Position numbers and translations under genes: made by a program. Shown piece after piece: positions 49,496 through 60,650 of a stretch of DNA of 64,000 nucleotides. Position 1 is the stretch's first letter, and each line of letters starts with the position of its first letter. The stretch is from Schizochytrium sp. TIO01 (taxonomy: Eukaryota > Sar > Bigyra > Thraustochytrida > Thraustochytriidae): the NCBI GenBank assembly GCA_004764695.1, contig SMSO01000035.1:1424001-1488000 (forward strand), given 5' to 3'. The notes under the pieces were generated by a model. It saw only the letters and a list, made by a program, of their open reading frames with translations, was not told the DNA's origin and ran no database searches.

Positions 49496-50251
49496 ATATA
49501 TGATCAAAATAGAATCCAGTCAAAATTCATCAGCCTTCAGCATGCATCACTTATTCTTGATTGATGATTGAGCTCGCAACGATCACAACACAACTTCGCG
49601 CACAAAGTAGGCGCTTGGTGCGTCTTTTACCTCTTCTTCGTCTTGTTCAGGTTTGTTTGTCCTTGTGTGACTCTTCCTGCGTTTCTGGTCGAAGGATCGA
49701 ATATTCTGTGCGCATTCCACACCAAACAACAGGCCTCTTATTTTGCATCCACAAATGAGGCAAGAAGCACAAGGGCGCGTTGTTACTGCTTACTCTGCAC
49801 GGAAAGAGGGACTTACCACCATGGTTCTCAATCGCTTGCAAGGGACGTGTTGTTCCAGAGCAATATTTCAGATTTGCTTGACTTTGTATTCCTCTTGATT
49901 TTATAGTAGGTACCTAGGTACTACCAGTAAGGTTGGCGGCAATAACTAACTAATGTCGAGTTGTAGTTTATCCTTCCTTCAGAGTTAGATTTGATGAGAG
50001 GGAAAAAGTATACTCATGAGGAAGTGCAAAGGTAAACATATTTTGGACAAGAAGAGGTTCTAACGAAGCAACAACTCGCCAGTAGTACCACCATATCATG
50101 TTAATGATATTACCAGGGGGAATTCAAAAGGAAGCATTCTTGAAATGTTTGCTTTAGTTTTCAGGTTTGGAAAAGAGGGTATAAAAATACCTTATAAAAT
50201 ATCAATTGAAAAAAGCCACAGCCTAGAGGTTGTTGAGTAGAAATATTAATA
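49496..50251. other. Intergenic spacer
   Basis: 756 bp: CZIB promoter and leader, then the 3' flank of the large polyQ gene. Contains the palindromic-looking GTAGGTACCTAGGTACTACC at 49908-49927. No gene. Confidence 0.5.
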
Positions 50252-53008
50252 TCAGTACAGGGCTGATGTAAATGAGGGGTGAGCATTGGTACATTGTTTG
50301 TCGAATATTTCAACAGTTTCACCAAGAAAACGATCACGGTGCTCGATTGGCCAGCGCGTGCCATCCTCTGGTGTAAGATCAGGTTTTGATGGGAATTCAT
50401 AGAGACTGCGGCGATAGATTAGTTCATCAGGGCGGTCATACGCAACGAAAATAGTCTCCAGGAGGCCAACGCAGTAACCCTCCGAATCCCGAACCGTACA
50501 GTTAAGGATCATGCGATGCCCATAATCGTTCGCTTCAAGTTTACACATGTAAGTCTTTTTAGGCAATTCACCGAACCAGAGCACGGGGCCATCAAAGGGA
50601 AAAGGGCGTTCCTTCAAATCGGTCTTGAATTCATACAAGGACTGCATATTCATTGGAACTGTACCATTGCCTAGTCGAATGTAAATACTTTGATTTGTAA
50701 CCTTGAATGAAAGCTGTAAAAAGGCACGAGAAAGGGCCGTGGCAACGACCTTGTTGAACATACCAGTTTTATCGCACATGAGATTTTGGAAGAACTCATC
50801 ATCATACTCCGAATGAGGTGACTTGCGCATGAGCCAGCTTGCAGAAAGCAAATTAAATTGATGTACAACAGGAATGCTGTACCAATTCTTTTCGAGGCGA
50901 GCAAGACTCTTCGCAGACACAAGGCTGTGTAGAAATTGTTGAAGCATTTGCACATCATCCTCATCCAATGTATCATCTCCAGCACGAGCGCCGCCTAAGA
51001 CGTCTTCGAGGCAGGAACGAACAATCATTTCAAAACGATTGAACAACTTGAGTACAGCACGGCGCTGTGGCTTGCCCTCCGTCATCCGAGACAGGCCCTC
51101 GTCTGTGATACCTTCCTGTTCACCTTGCGTGGCTCCGGGCGAGTCCATAGAAACCTGCGCAAAGAACTCTGACATACGCTGGCTCATTTGCGTATCTAGG
51201 GCGATAGTAGAGAGAACAATGTTGCCAACATCATCTGAACCAGAAGAGGAAGAGCGTCGTAAGGGGCGAGACGTCGACGAAGAGGAAGACGAGGAAGCAC
51301 CAGGTTTCGTATAAGGTGCTGCAGCAGGATTGCTACTGCTGTTAATATTATTGTGACTGCTCGTTGAGGATGCAATGGAAGAGGAGCAAGAGCTTGAATG
51401 CGTTTGTGCCGATGGATAACTATTATCATAGTGTTCAACACTGTCGATACGATCACTGCGAGGAGAAGCAGTACAAGCTTCAGAACTTGAGGAAACACTT
51501 GTTGAGGAGGGTGCAGAGTCATCCGTAAATTGGTCGAGATTGTCAAAATCAAAGAGCGGCTCAAGATCAAGCAACGTATCCGCGAGCTCATTGGACTTTA
51601 AAGCCTCACAGAACATAGGCGCAGTAATGCGTGATGCTACTTCGCTTTGAATCATATAATGCCTGTTACGACGCTTCTCGCGAGCATCCGCGCGTTCTCT
51701 CTTGCAATATTCAAGAATTGAGCGCAGTAATGACTCGCGTGCCTCTGCACGAAGGCGAACGCTGCGATGACCGTAGTCGTCGCTAGAGCTTGGAACGACT
51801 GGACATTTGCGTTTCGGGCGGGCATCAGGGCTTGCTGCATCGGGTTCCATCTTCACACGTACCTCCGTAGTTTGATCCTTCTCTGGAGCGTCTGGTGATG
51901 AGCATGGATCGTATTGAGGACTGTGAGGATGTGCTTCCACAGGTAGACCAGCAGACTCTTGGGGATTAAGAGAGACATCAACAGGCCTGGTGTTGGCTTG
52001 ATTTTCTTCCTGTTGTGCATCACTCTCTTCCTTTACATGCGTTGTTGTATCAGCTTGTTCACGGCGGCGACGTAAAACGGTGCGTGCAGAAGTGAGTTTG
52101 AAGGGTGAAGACTCGCCCACACCAACGAGGCGAAGCCACAAAGGATTGTTGGAGTCGATTTGGAAAACAAAAATGAAGAGGCAATGCTCAAGGTTGCTTG
52201 TATGTTTATGTCCAGTCCAGCGATAATCCCATCCCATGTAGTCTTCGTTTGCATAAAATTGAGCTTGGCCAGGGTTGTCGAATGAAACGCGGCAGGGCAG
52301 AAACTCATTGCGAGGATTCTGTTTACTGCGTTCTAAAGCACGCATTGTATCGAGACTAGCACCTCCGTCTCGTTTGAAATCACAAGCTTTTTGTGACTCT
52401 TTTAGATCTAGGGCGGCCCAAGCGTAAAAGCCGTCCTTAGTATTCGTAGGGGGCACTTGTAAGACGCCTTTGACAGCACACCCGCAGAAGCCTTTTGCAT
52501 TATGCTTCGACTCTGGACCACATTGTGGGAAACAACGCAAGTTCTTGGTACGCGTGCGGGAGTTCCAACGACGTTCGTAACAGGGCTTGAACCCCATTGC
52601 CTTTTGATCATCACGTACAGCGTAAACTTGCACAGTGTTGTAGCTGGGAGATGATGCCAGTGCGTGGGGAGGAGAAGTAGTAGTACTGTTTGATGCCTGT
52701 GTAAGTGTTTTTTCAGGATTGGGAAGTTGAGGTGGTTGCTGATTGTAATGCGCTGGAGCTTGTTTCCCAGGATATCCTACACTAGGTTGTTCTCGAATAG
52801 ATTGCAGGGTCTCGATATTTGATCCTGAGTGAAAAACATTAGACTGTGGTGTGTTAATGGGAGGAGCTGGCATCAATAGAGGGTCGAAGCGTGGAGTGTC
52901 AAGGAAATTAGGTTGTTGGAGGTGATGTTGATGCTGTGCATTAGCCACAGAGCTGGGTACACTCGAATTGAATAGGTGTGGACGTTGTTGTTGCTCCAGA
53001 TGATGATG

Positions 53009-53050
<42 letters not shown>

Positions 53051-53644
53051 CTGTTGCGCAAAGAACACGGAGGAAGTATAGTTGTTATCGTACATGTTAG
53101 GCATTTGGGCATACCCCGGCCTGGTCATAGCAGGATTAGAAGGATCAATAGGAGGGTAAGATGGAGCTTCAGCGCTCCTGGAGTTATTTGGATGGAGATG
53201 CGCACCTTGATTAGGGTCGAGAACCGGAGACGTCTTAGATGTGTGCTTTCGATCACTAAGATCAGGGGTAGAGGTTAACATTCCTCCGGGAGGCCCAAGG
53301 AAATGTGCTGAATCACCAAGATAATACAAAGACGAATCTTGCGATGATACATGTGGCTGGTGAACATGCTCTGGATCATCATAAGCCCCAGTTCTACCAT
53401 TTTCTAGCGGTGGAAGGTAATTTGTCCATTGGCTAACTGGTACGCCCGAAGAGGTGCCGTATGAATGTGTCACAGGCGAGCCAAAATTACTGCTATTTGC
53501 TGAAGCTGAGTTGTATTGCAGGCTAGACTCTTCAGAGTCACTCCCAGTAGTAAAAGAATGGGTGTTCTCATAAAGGTCAAGTGGGGAGGTAACTGATGTG
53601 AGGTGAGAGGAACCTTTGTTTCCCCTCTTGCTTGCAAAGTCCAC
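50252..53644 (-). CDS. Large polyQ, Cys-rich-domain protein of unknown family (putative nuclear regulator); true start uncertain
   Basis: Open frame of 1130 codons. Layout by residue from 53644: disordered N-terminus, Gln run (about 197-212, with a His-rich end), and an ordered Cys-rich region (about 345-520) with KPCYERRWNSRTRTKNLRC, CGCAVKGVLQ, HCLFIFVFQIDSNNPLW and TSARTVLRRRR. Next is a low-complexity middle with two sumoylation-type motifs (VKEE, VKME), a basic KRKCP motif and poly-Ser. An ordered C-terminal domain (about 860-1125) contains LFNRFEMIVRSCLEDV, WYSIPVVHQFNLLSASWLM and MILNCTVRDSEGYCVGLLET. No family recognised; the architecture suits a transcriptional regulator. The frame begins at GTG and is open to a TGA at 53708 without an ATG. 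The real start is therefore an upstream exon, a different frame with a frame break (an ATG lies at 53658 in another frame), or the first internal ATG near residue 122. Confidence 0.75.
53009..53055 (-). repeat. CAG tract encoding polyglutamine
   Basis: In-frame CAG-rich run in the large regulator-like gene, interrupted near its start by a Glu codon and followed by CAA/CAT codons (His run). The flanking DNA is also Gln/His-rich, so this is coding rather than an intergenic microsatellite. Confidence 0.9.
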
Positions 53645-54199
53645 TGCGACTGGTCCATTATTGACTTTTCCGGAGGATACTCTATCACCATCCAGACTGA
53701 TGTGGTCTCATCATGATAGATAGTATCTATTATACTTCGACAACAACAGAGGGGACGAGTCTCGTGGTAATGTGCCTGCAGATGATTTTAGTGAGTACTT
53801 AATGAAAAACCAAACACGTGTATTTTGACCGCAAGAACCTTGCGTAGATGAGAGTCTTGCCCGCACAGGCGAGGGATCCAGCAGGGTCTGTTCTTGGTAT
53901 TGACCACCAAGCCTCCCAATTTCAAAGTTATTAAGACCACTTGTCCTCGACCGAAAAGAACAGTTGTTTCGCAGGCACGGACTCGTATCAAGATCTTCTG
54001 GGCTCCAATCTCAGAGCTCCTGAGGTGTATCACTTATTTGAAATGAAGACTAGGCAGACCTTCCTCTAGAAACCAAATACTTGGGTCTTCTATAGCGTTA
54101 ACTTCTCCTTTCAAAGCAGCTCAACGCTGTCTTCAGCTAGGCAAAGGAGTTGTGCTCCAGGCGACAAGTTAAGAACACCACGAAGCGCCACGCAATACC

Positions 54200-54243
54200 A
54201 GAGAAGGAGGAGAAGAAGAAGAAGAAGAAGAAGAAGAAGAAGA
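54200..54243. repeat. (GAA)n microsatellite
   Basis: About twelve tandem GAA/AAG triplets, non-coding. Confidence 0.9.
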
Positions 54244-55267
54244 GGTAAAAAGAAAGAAGCCTGTGCGCCTCCTCAGCCGAGTCTGCTGCCGATCCGCTCC
54301 TTCCGCAGGACCAAGGTAGGGCGGGAGGGGCAAGACGCCTGCCAGGAAGTTAGAGCTTGCGAGCAAGCTAGCTTCGCCACGAGGGGGGGGCGCAAAGCGC
54401 CAACAGGGAGAGCAGTCGTAGGGGCGACCACGACCACGACCACGACGAGTAGGTCTCTAAGAAAGCGATTTGAGAGACCAACACAGAAAGCAAAAAGAAA
54501 GAATAAATAAATTAGCATGGAAAAGAATAATAACATATAACTAACTAACTCTTTCTGTCTTTCTGTCTTTTTTATATGAATGATCCTATGTTTGATATGT
54601 ACAATTTTTAATATTTAGTTTACTTTTATCATTCTGAGAAACACCTTTTTGGTAATTCGAGAAGAGAAAAAACTTGGGTTTATACATTTAAATTATAATA
54701 AACACATATATCTTGAGTACTATTCTAGTGTGTCTTTCGTTTCTACTTTTCATAAATAAACATATTTCGTTCTTATTGTTATTTTATTAGAGAAAGAGAA
54801 AGAGACCAGTTCAAATCCATTCAAGCTCAGTAAATCCACAGCATTTACTGTAGACACGACAGGAACTCAAGAAAGCGAGAGCAGAAGGCCCTGAAAAGGG
54901 CCCATCTTCGATCTCCAAGACCATTAAACAGGTTTTTTTTAGAATCGCCTCATGACCGGTAGGTACGTAGGTAGGTAGGTGTCAGTTCCTCTCTCTCTCC
55001 CTCTCTCTCCTCCTTTCTTCTTTCTTCCTCTCTTTCAAGGTTAGTTTCTCGTGATCATTTGAAATAAGCTCTAGGAGCCGCCTACCTGCCAATAGCGCAT
55101 GCATCCTAAAACAAAAACAAACAAAGACGGCGAGTCTTGAAACTAAGAAGCAACTAACTAACTAACTAACTAAGTAGCTATTCATTGGACATGGTTCCGC
55201 ATAAACTCTGCTTTCCATGATCATAGAGAGGCCACTAACCAACAAGAAAGCCTTTCTTTCATCCTTC

Positions 55268-55270
55268 TCT

Positions 55271-55339
<69 letters not shown>

Positions 55340-55340
55340 T
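55268..55340. repeat. (CTTT)n microsatellite
   Basis: About 17 perfect units of ttct/cttt within pyrimidine-rich DNA; same unit as at 15096 and 60618. Confidence 0.95.
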
Positions 55341-56247
55341 TTAACCATTTCTGCGTGTCTTCCTTCGTTTTTCTTTCTCTTCTTTTCTTTTTTCTACTAC
55401 TATGCCAATGCAACTAATCTCGATGATTCGATGTAAAATATATATACTTTATGTTTGTTTGTTTGTTTTATTTTTATTTTGAAGGGGAAAAAACTCGAAC
55501 TGTGCGCATGTATGTCCTCACAACAACGTGTATGATAATGCATTCATTTATGTTCCTCCTTCTGCGTTTGAGCCCATTTCCTCTCCTCTGACTTGACCCT
55601 CTCCGTCACTCCCTTTCTTTCGCGTCCTCTCTCTTCAGCCAGTTCTTCTCCTTCTTTGCCACCTCCATTTCCTCTCTTCTCTCCTCTGCTGCAACACGTA
55701 AATAGTATGCAGTTCTGCTCATCCTTCAAATGCACATTTCTCCCATACAAATACGAGTTCTAAGAGGTCTCTTTTTTACCTTTTCACAATGTTTTTTTCA
55801 TACTTTTAATTACTTTTCTACTATGAGCATGAGGTCATCGAGGCCTATCTCTTTCTCTATTTAAAATGTAGTATGTACAAACAAACAGATAGTCAGCTAA
55901 TCAGATTAACAGATGACAAACTTACTACCTACTACTTACTGCTAGTCCCTACCTAAGCGCAATCCCTCTGTCCATGGTGTAATGAGAATGGCATCAAGTG
56001 AAAGAGATTCTTCCAAAAGCAGGGTCTCCGTTTTCCCTATCAGTCCCTATCCCTCTCCTAGCCAGGAATCTCCTCTCTTGCCGCCTCCTCCTGCGTCTTT
56101 TATTACCCCTACCTGCCCCCTCCATCCTTAACTATATGGTGTACGTATTTTATTCATTTTCAGACGCCTCGGTCTCTCTTGAGAACGCCCCTGCAACGCC
56201 ATCGCGCTCTCTCCAGCCGTCAGGATTGAATAAAAGATTGATTGATT

Positions 56248-56365
56248 GTTTCATTGATTGTTTCATTCATTCATTCATGTTTCATTCATTCATGTTTCAT
56301 TCATTCATGTTTCACTCATTCACTGTTTCATTCATTCATTCATTGTCTCATTCATTGATTGATTA
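56248..56365. repeat. TTCATTCATTCATG minisatellite array
   Basis: Higher-order repeat of attcattcatgtttc units, three near-identical consecutive copies around 56262-56308, flanked by gattgtttc and gattgatt variants. Confidence 0.85.
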
Positions 56366-58110
56366 ATGAAAACGATAGTTCGCAGCAGACGAGCGGCACC
56401 CTTCGGAACGGAACGGCGCTGGGCCGCGAGGGACGCCTCAGACACGCTCAGACAGGCTCAAAGGCAGCAGAAAGAGGCGCGAAGCCGCTTCTTCGAAGGG
56501 GCTCCGGCAATCGAACAGCCCTCCTTCGTTTGATTCATTGATTCAACGATTGATGATGGATTCTTTGTCTCTGTCTCATTCGTCGATTCTTTCAAGTGTT
56601 TTCGATGAAACTAATTGTAGCTGGCTGGCCTGCTAGCCCCTACCTACCTCCTTTCGCTAGCACACGGATCATCATATGCATGCACGTATTTATTTATTTA
56701 TTTATTTATTTAAAAAATTAAAAGGAATAAATGTTTTTGCCTCTAGCTCCCAACCTCACTTGTTTATTGGCTTCGAGTTTATTTCTATTTTTGTATATAA
56801 AAGCTTGGAAATATAACATCACATCACATCACATCCATCGCATATTGGGCATCGCGTATTGGCATACACACCCCTCTTTCCCTTTCGAGTTCCTCCAAAG
56901 GTCCCGTTCCGCAGACGATTAATAATTAGTTTCCGCCTTGTTACTTTCTTTCTTCGAGCGCTGGCGCTTGCCTTCTTTGTTTCCTTTCAAGATCGCAGCT
57001 CATCTATCATTCACGCAATGGGCGGCGTGGAACGATTGCCCTTCAGACTGCCTCTATCGAGTTAATCAAAGCCAGCTGCCGGAGCAACCTCAGATACGAA
57101 TGGACCTTATTCCTCCTCATTACGCGAGGCCAATTCATGTGACGCTCTTGCGCTCCGGGTATCAACTCTCTGCCTGTCTATGATAAACAACACACAGTTA
57201 GTTACTTACTTAGTTGGTTACTTACTTACTTAGTTAGTTAGTTCTTTCGTCGTCTCTTTTCCCTTCCTTCGCTCCACAGTTCCAGGTGTTCCTTCTGGCG
57301 TGCCTCGCCACAGGAAAGCGCGGCTATTGGTAACTCTAAGACCGGCCTCACACTTCTCCGCATTGGACTTCGGATCACGTTAATATATAATTGGGCTCTG
57401 TCTATGTTCTTTTCTGTGTTCTGTGTTTTAGCCTCCGAGACTGGTCACGACTGTATTTTTAATTTATTGTTACTAAGTTATAGTTAAAGATACAGGCGTG
57501 TGAGATTATATTATTTGTTTTATTATTTAACAATTGTCATCATTATTGTTATTATTGCTAATAATAAAATTCTGTGCCCATTCATTTCAAATTTCATCGC
57601 CAACTTGACAACGAACTACCTAACTAATTAACTAATTAACTACTTGGGCAGGCGCTATGAATGTTTTTACACCGCAAGTTAATTTTAATTGAAGTAGCTT
57701 TAAAAGAAAACTGGCCTCCTCGTTTCTTGCTCGTTTGCATTTTCATTTGAGATAATGTGGCTTTGGTTGGCTTTGGTTTCCTGGCCCGTGGCCAGATCGG
57801 CATTTTATTTTGTACAAAGCCAGAACCGCCGGCGCTCCAATCGCTGGAAACCTTCGCTGGCTCACGAAGAGGCGGCCGAAGCAGATGAAATGCCCAAGTT
57901 TAGCCCCTTTCTTGGCCTCTCCATCCCACTAGCTTTCTGCGTCTTCAGCAGGAGCGAATCTAAACTGCCTCTTCGTTTTATCCTCTTAAGAAAGACAGAA
58001 AGTTAAGTTTAGTTTGTTAGTGAGCGAGTGAGTGGCGTCATGTCATTTCGACGATCCCAAGTCCGCCTGAGGTCCATTTCCATCTAGACAGTGAAAACGG
58101 CTCAAAGCCG

Positions 58111-58120
58111 TCTTCTTCTT

Positions 58121-58151
<31 letters not shown>

Positions 58152-58160
58152 TTATTATTC

Positions 58161-58208
<48 letters not shown>
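58111..58208. repeat. (TTC)n to (TTA)n compound microsatellite
   Basis: About 13 TTC triplets followed directly by about 19 TTA triplets with a few TTC interruptions, 98 bp in all. The switch happens with no spacer. Confidence 0.95.
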
Positions 58209-59636
58209 TTTTCTCCTCGTTGTTAAAGAGGCCGCGCTTTTGCACGCCCGCCTGAAGAGCCTTGCTGCAGCCGCGTGATGTGAGAGAGAGAGTCCAAAGC
58301 GGCCATCGGTCTCTTCTTTGCTTCTCCAGCGACGATACACCTCCTCCGTCCGCGTATCAATCTCGTGCTCCCGCTTCTCTCTTCTTTTGCAGCTTTGCGT
58401 CGCGAAGGTCGTCGAATTAATTGGGTTCTCGATCTCGTCTGTCTTCGATTTGGGTGGCGATTGATTGGTTTGTTCCTTTATTTCTTTGTTTCAAGTTGTT
58501 TATTTGGCATAGAATGCCTCATTCTTACTCACTGCCCTTCGTTCTTTCGTCCGATCGTTGATGCCTTTTCTCCTCTTCTCTTTTCTTCTCTTCTTTTTGC
58601 TCTGCTTTGCTCTGCTTTGCCTTTTGAATTAATAACTAAAGTTTTAGTTTTAGTTTTAGTTTTTATGATATAAAACAGAAACCAACCTTTGTTTTGCCTG
58701 ATGGTCCCGCTGACTCTTGGACCTCGTTGATTGATACCAATTCCCCCAAATAAGCAAGGTCGCAAGTGCGTCTGTCCCAGGCCCCAGACGCGATAAGGCC
58801 ATCGCTAAGCGTACCTGCCTTCAACTCATGCCATCGCAACTGTTGATAATAAAACTTCCGCGAGATTGGGCCGCACGACGAGAAGAGCGCTCGAGCCTTC
58901 GATCCCTTTTTCTCTCCACTCAGGGGATTACTTATATCCAGGATATACAGGACTCAACACATTCAACTCAAGTAAAATGTGTATTATTTTCAATCAATTA
59001 ATTTTACAAATATTATAAATATCGATATATCTATTTATTTTCATCCTCACTTTCATTTGCCACACTGTCAACAGCACCAGCGAGTGTTATGAGAAATAAC
59101 AGCATTAAAATAACACCAAAATGGATGGTGCAATCGACACGAGCACCGCCGCTCACGCGTACTCTCCGCGTCTAAACTCGACCTGTTACGGACTTGCGGA
59201 AACGAATTACTGCGGCGTCTTTCAATTCCCCTGAGCGCAACCCATTTTCCTTCTTGCCTCTTTTTCTCTGCCTTTCTGCAACTAACTAAGCACAGTGTCC
59301 CTGCTCCAAGAGAGCAGAGCCGGTACCTGCTAGCACTAGATAGCTATTGCTACAGGCGTAGTCGCCTCGGGACCCTACAGTGACACGCTGGTAAGTCTCT
59401 CCTATTGGGTGCTACTGCTACCTATCTTCTTGTTGTCGTCACAATCGACTTGGGATAGTGTGTGTGTCATTTATCTGGTGCTCAACTTGAAGGTGACTGA
59501 GCCTCTTCAAGCACACGGAGCGCGTGGCCTTTGCTGCGGCGAGCGCCACGATCTGTTTTGGGTTGACTTGCGCCTCGACCTGGAACCTCCAAGGTCCGCC
59601 TGTGTCTGTCTCCGCACGAGAGCGATCAAGCTTGGA

Positions 59637-59661
59637 CCAGACAGACAGACAGACAGACAGA
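59637..59661. repeat. (ACAG)n microsatellite
   Basis: Six tandem acag units; reverse complement of the CTGT tract at 12318 and same unit as 62741-62766. Confidence 0.9.
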
Positions 59662-60167
59662 CCTCACCGCTGATCACTGATGCCATGGCATGTCACTTGT
59701 CACTGCAGAGGTGCACCGAGGACTTCGGACCCACATAGCTAGCTGCCTGCAGTGCCTCGCATCGAACACAGAGTGGCACTCCGGGGTGCGTGCCGCTCAC
59801 ACTGGTTGTCCTTGCGCACGCCGCGCGGCAGGGCTCAATGTCCCAGCTCGAGCTTCGAGCTGCCTCGAGCTTGCGGCGATTTCTTCGTCTGTACCTGTTT
59901 TATTATTGATTGATGATTGATTGATTGATTAATTATTTCTTTTTGTAAAAATAAAATCAAAAAAGTCCTTTTTTTTAGCATTCCTTCCATTTCGCGATTC
60001 TGCGAATCCGTATATGACGGCACTAGGACCCCCTAGTTTCTTTTTATGTGCGTGTGTTAAAGAGCCTTTCTCTCCTCTGACGCTGCCGTTATTGCTTGCC
60101 CCTGATCAACATGAGTTTCCCCCCTTCTTCGCCTGTTTGAGTGTTTAAGCGTTGTTTCTGTGGCCCT

Positions 60168-60212
60168 CTTTGGGAAAACCGACCGCTTTTCAGTCGGTCG
60201 GTTTTCCCAAAG
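60168..60212. repeat. Perfect 18-bp inverted repeat with 9-nt loop
   Basis: Left arm ctttgggaaaaccgaccg (60168-60185), loop cttttcagt, right arm cggtcggttttcccaaag (60195-60212), with no mismatch. As RNA it would form a stable hairpin. No T-run terminator context or coding frame is associated. Confidence 0.95.
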
Positions 60213-60274
60213 TCCGTTTCCGGAATGAATAACTTTGGCTTTGACTCGAAAACAAAGTCAAGTCAAACAGGCCT

Positions 60275-60410
60275 ATCTATCTATATCTATATCTATATAT
60301 ATATTTATATATATATATATAGTAAACGAAACCAGTAAACACCGCAGTACCATAAAATAGAAATTGAGAGAGAGAGAGAGACAGAGAGAGAGAGAGTGTG
60401 TGTGTGTGTT
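60275..60410. repeat. CTAT/TA-rich and GA/GT microsatellites
   Basis: Ctat and tata units (60275-60322), then a (GA)n run interrupted by CAGA and ending in (GT)n (60366-60410). Confidence 0.9.
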
Positions 60411-60612
60411 CTCTTCTCCTTCGCCAGTGCGTGGCATGGATGGCGATTACAATGCCAGGTCGCCAGAAGCTGAGTGGCCTCGCGATGATACCGCTGATCG
60501 TCTCGTCAGATGGGCGAGCTTTCTCCCAGCGATTTGGATTCACCGGCCCTTCCGGAGCTGCTCTGCGAAGGACACAGGCGGCGAGCGCGATGGCAGCACA
60601 AAACGAAAGGGC

Positions 60613-60613
<1 letters not shown>

Positions 60614-60644
<31 letters not shown>

Positions 60645-60650
60645 TCGTTT
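60614..60650. repeat. (CTTT)n microsatellite
   Basis: Eight or so ctttctttc units, non-coding. Confidence 0.9.

Larger units (their letters stand above)
53645..58110. other. Gene-poor region with simple repeats (right part I)
   Basis: No supportable gene. 53645-54100 may hold the missing 5' exon of the polyQ gene. Then (GAA)n 54200-54243, AT-rich 54540-54800, GTAG repeats with GTAGGTACG (54957-54980), (AACT)n 55145-55173, (CTTT)n 55268-55340 and a TTCA/TTTCATTCATTCATG array (56248-56365). (TTTA)n (56687-56713) and TTAG/TTAC repeats (57196-57245) follow. A plus-strand 83-codon frame (57755-58006) starts MWLWLALVSWPVARS, signal-peptide-like, but has no other support. Confidence 0.45.

Noticed and set aside
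54780-54830. gttcaaatcc string resembling a tRNA T loop
   Set aside because: No A box, no acceptor stem; it sits in an A/G-rich tract.
57755-58006. 83-codon frame beginning with a signal-peptide-like MWLWLALVSWPVARS
   Set aside because: Single short frame in repeat-rich DNA with no domain or codon support; noted in the regional entry only.
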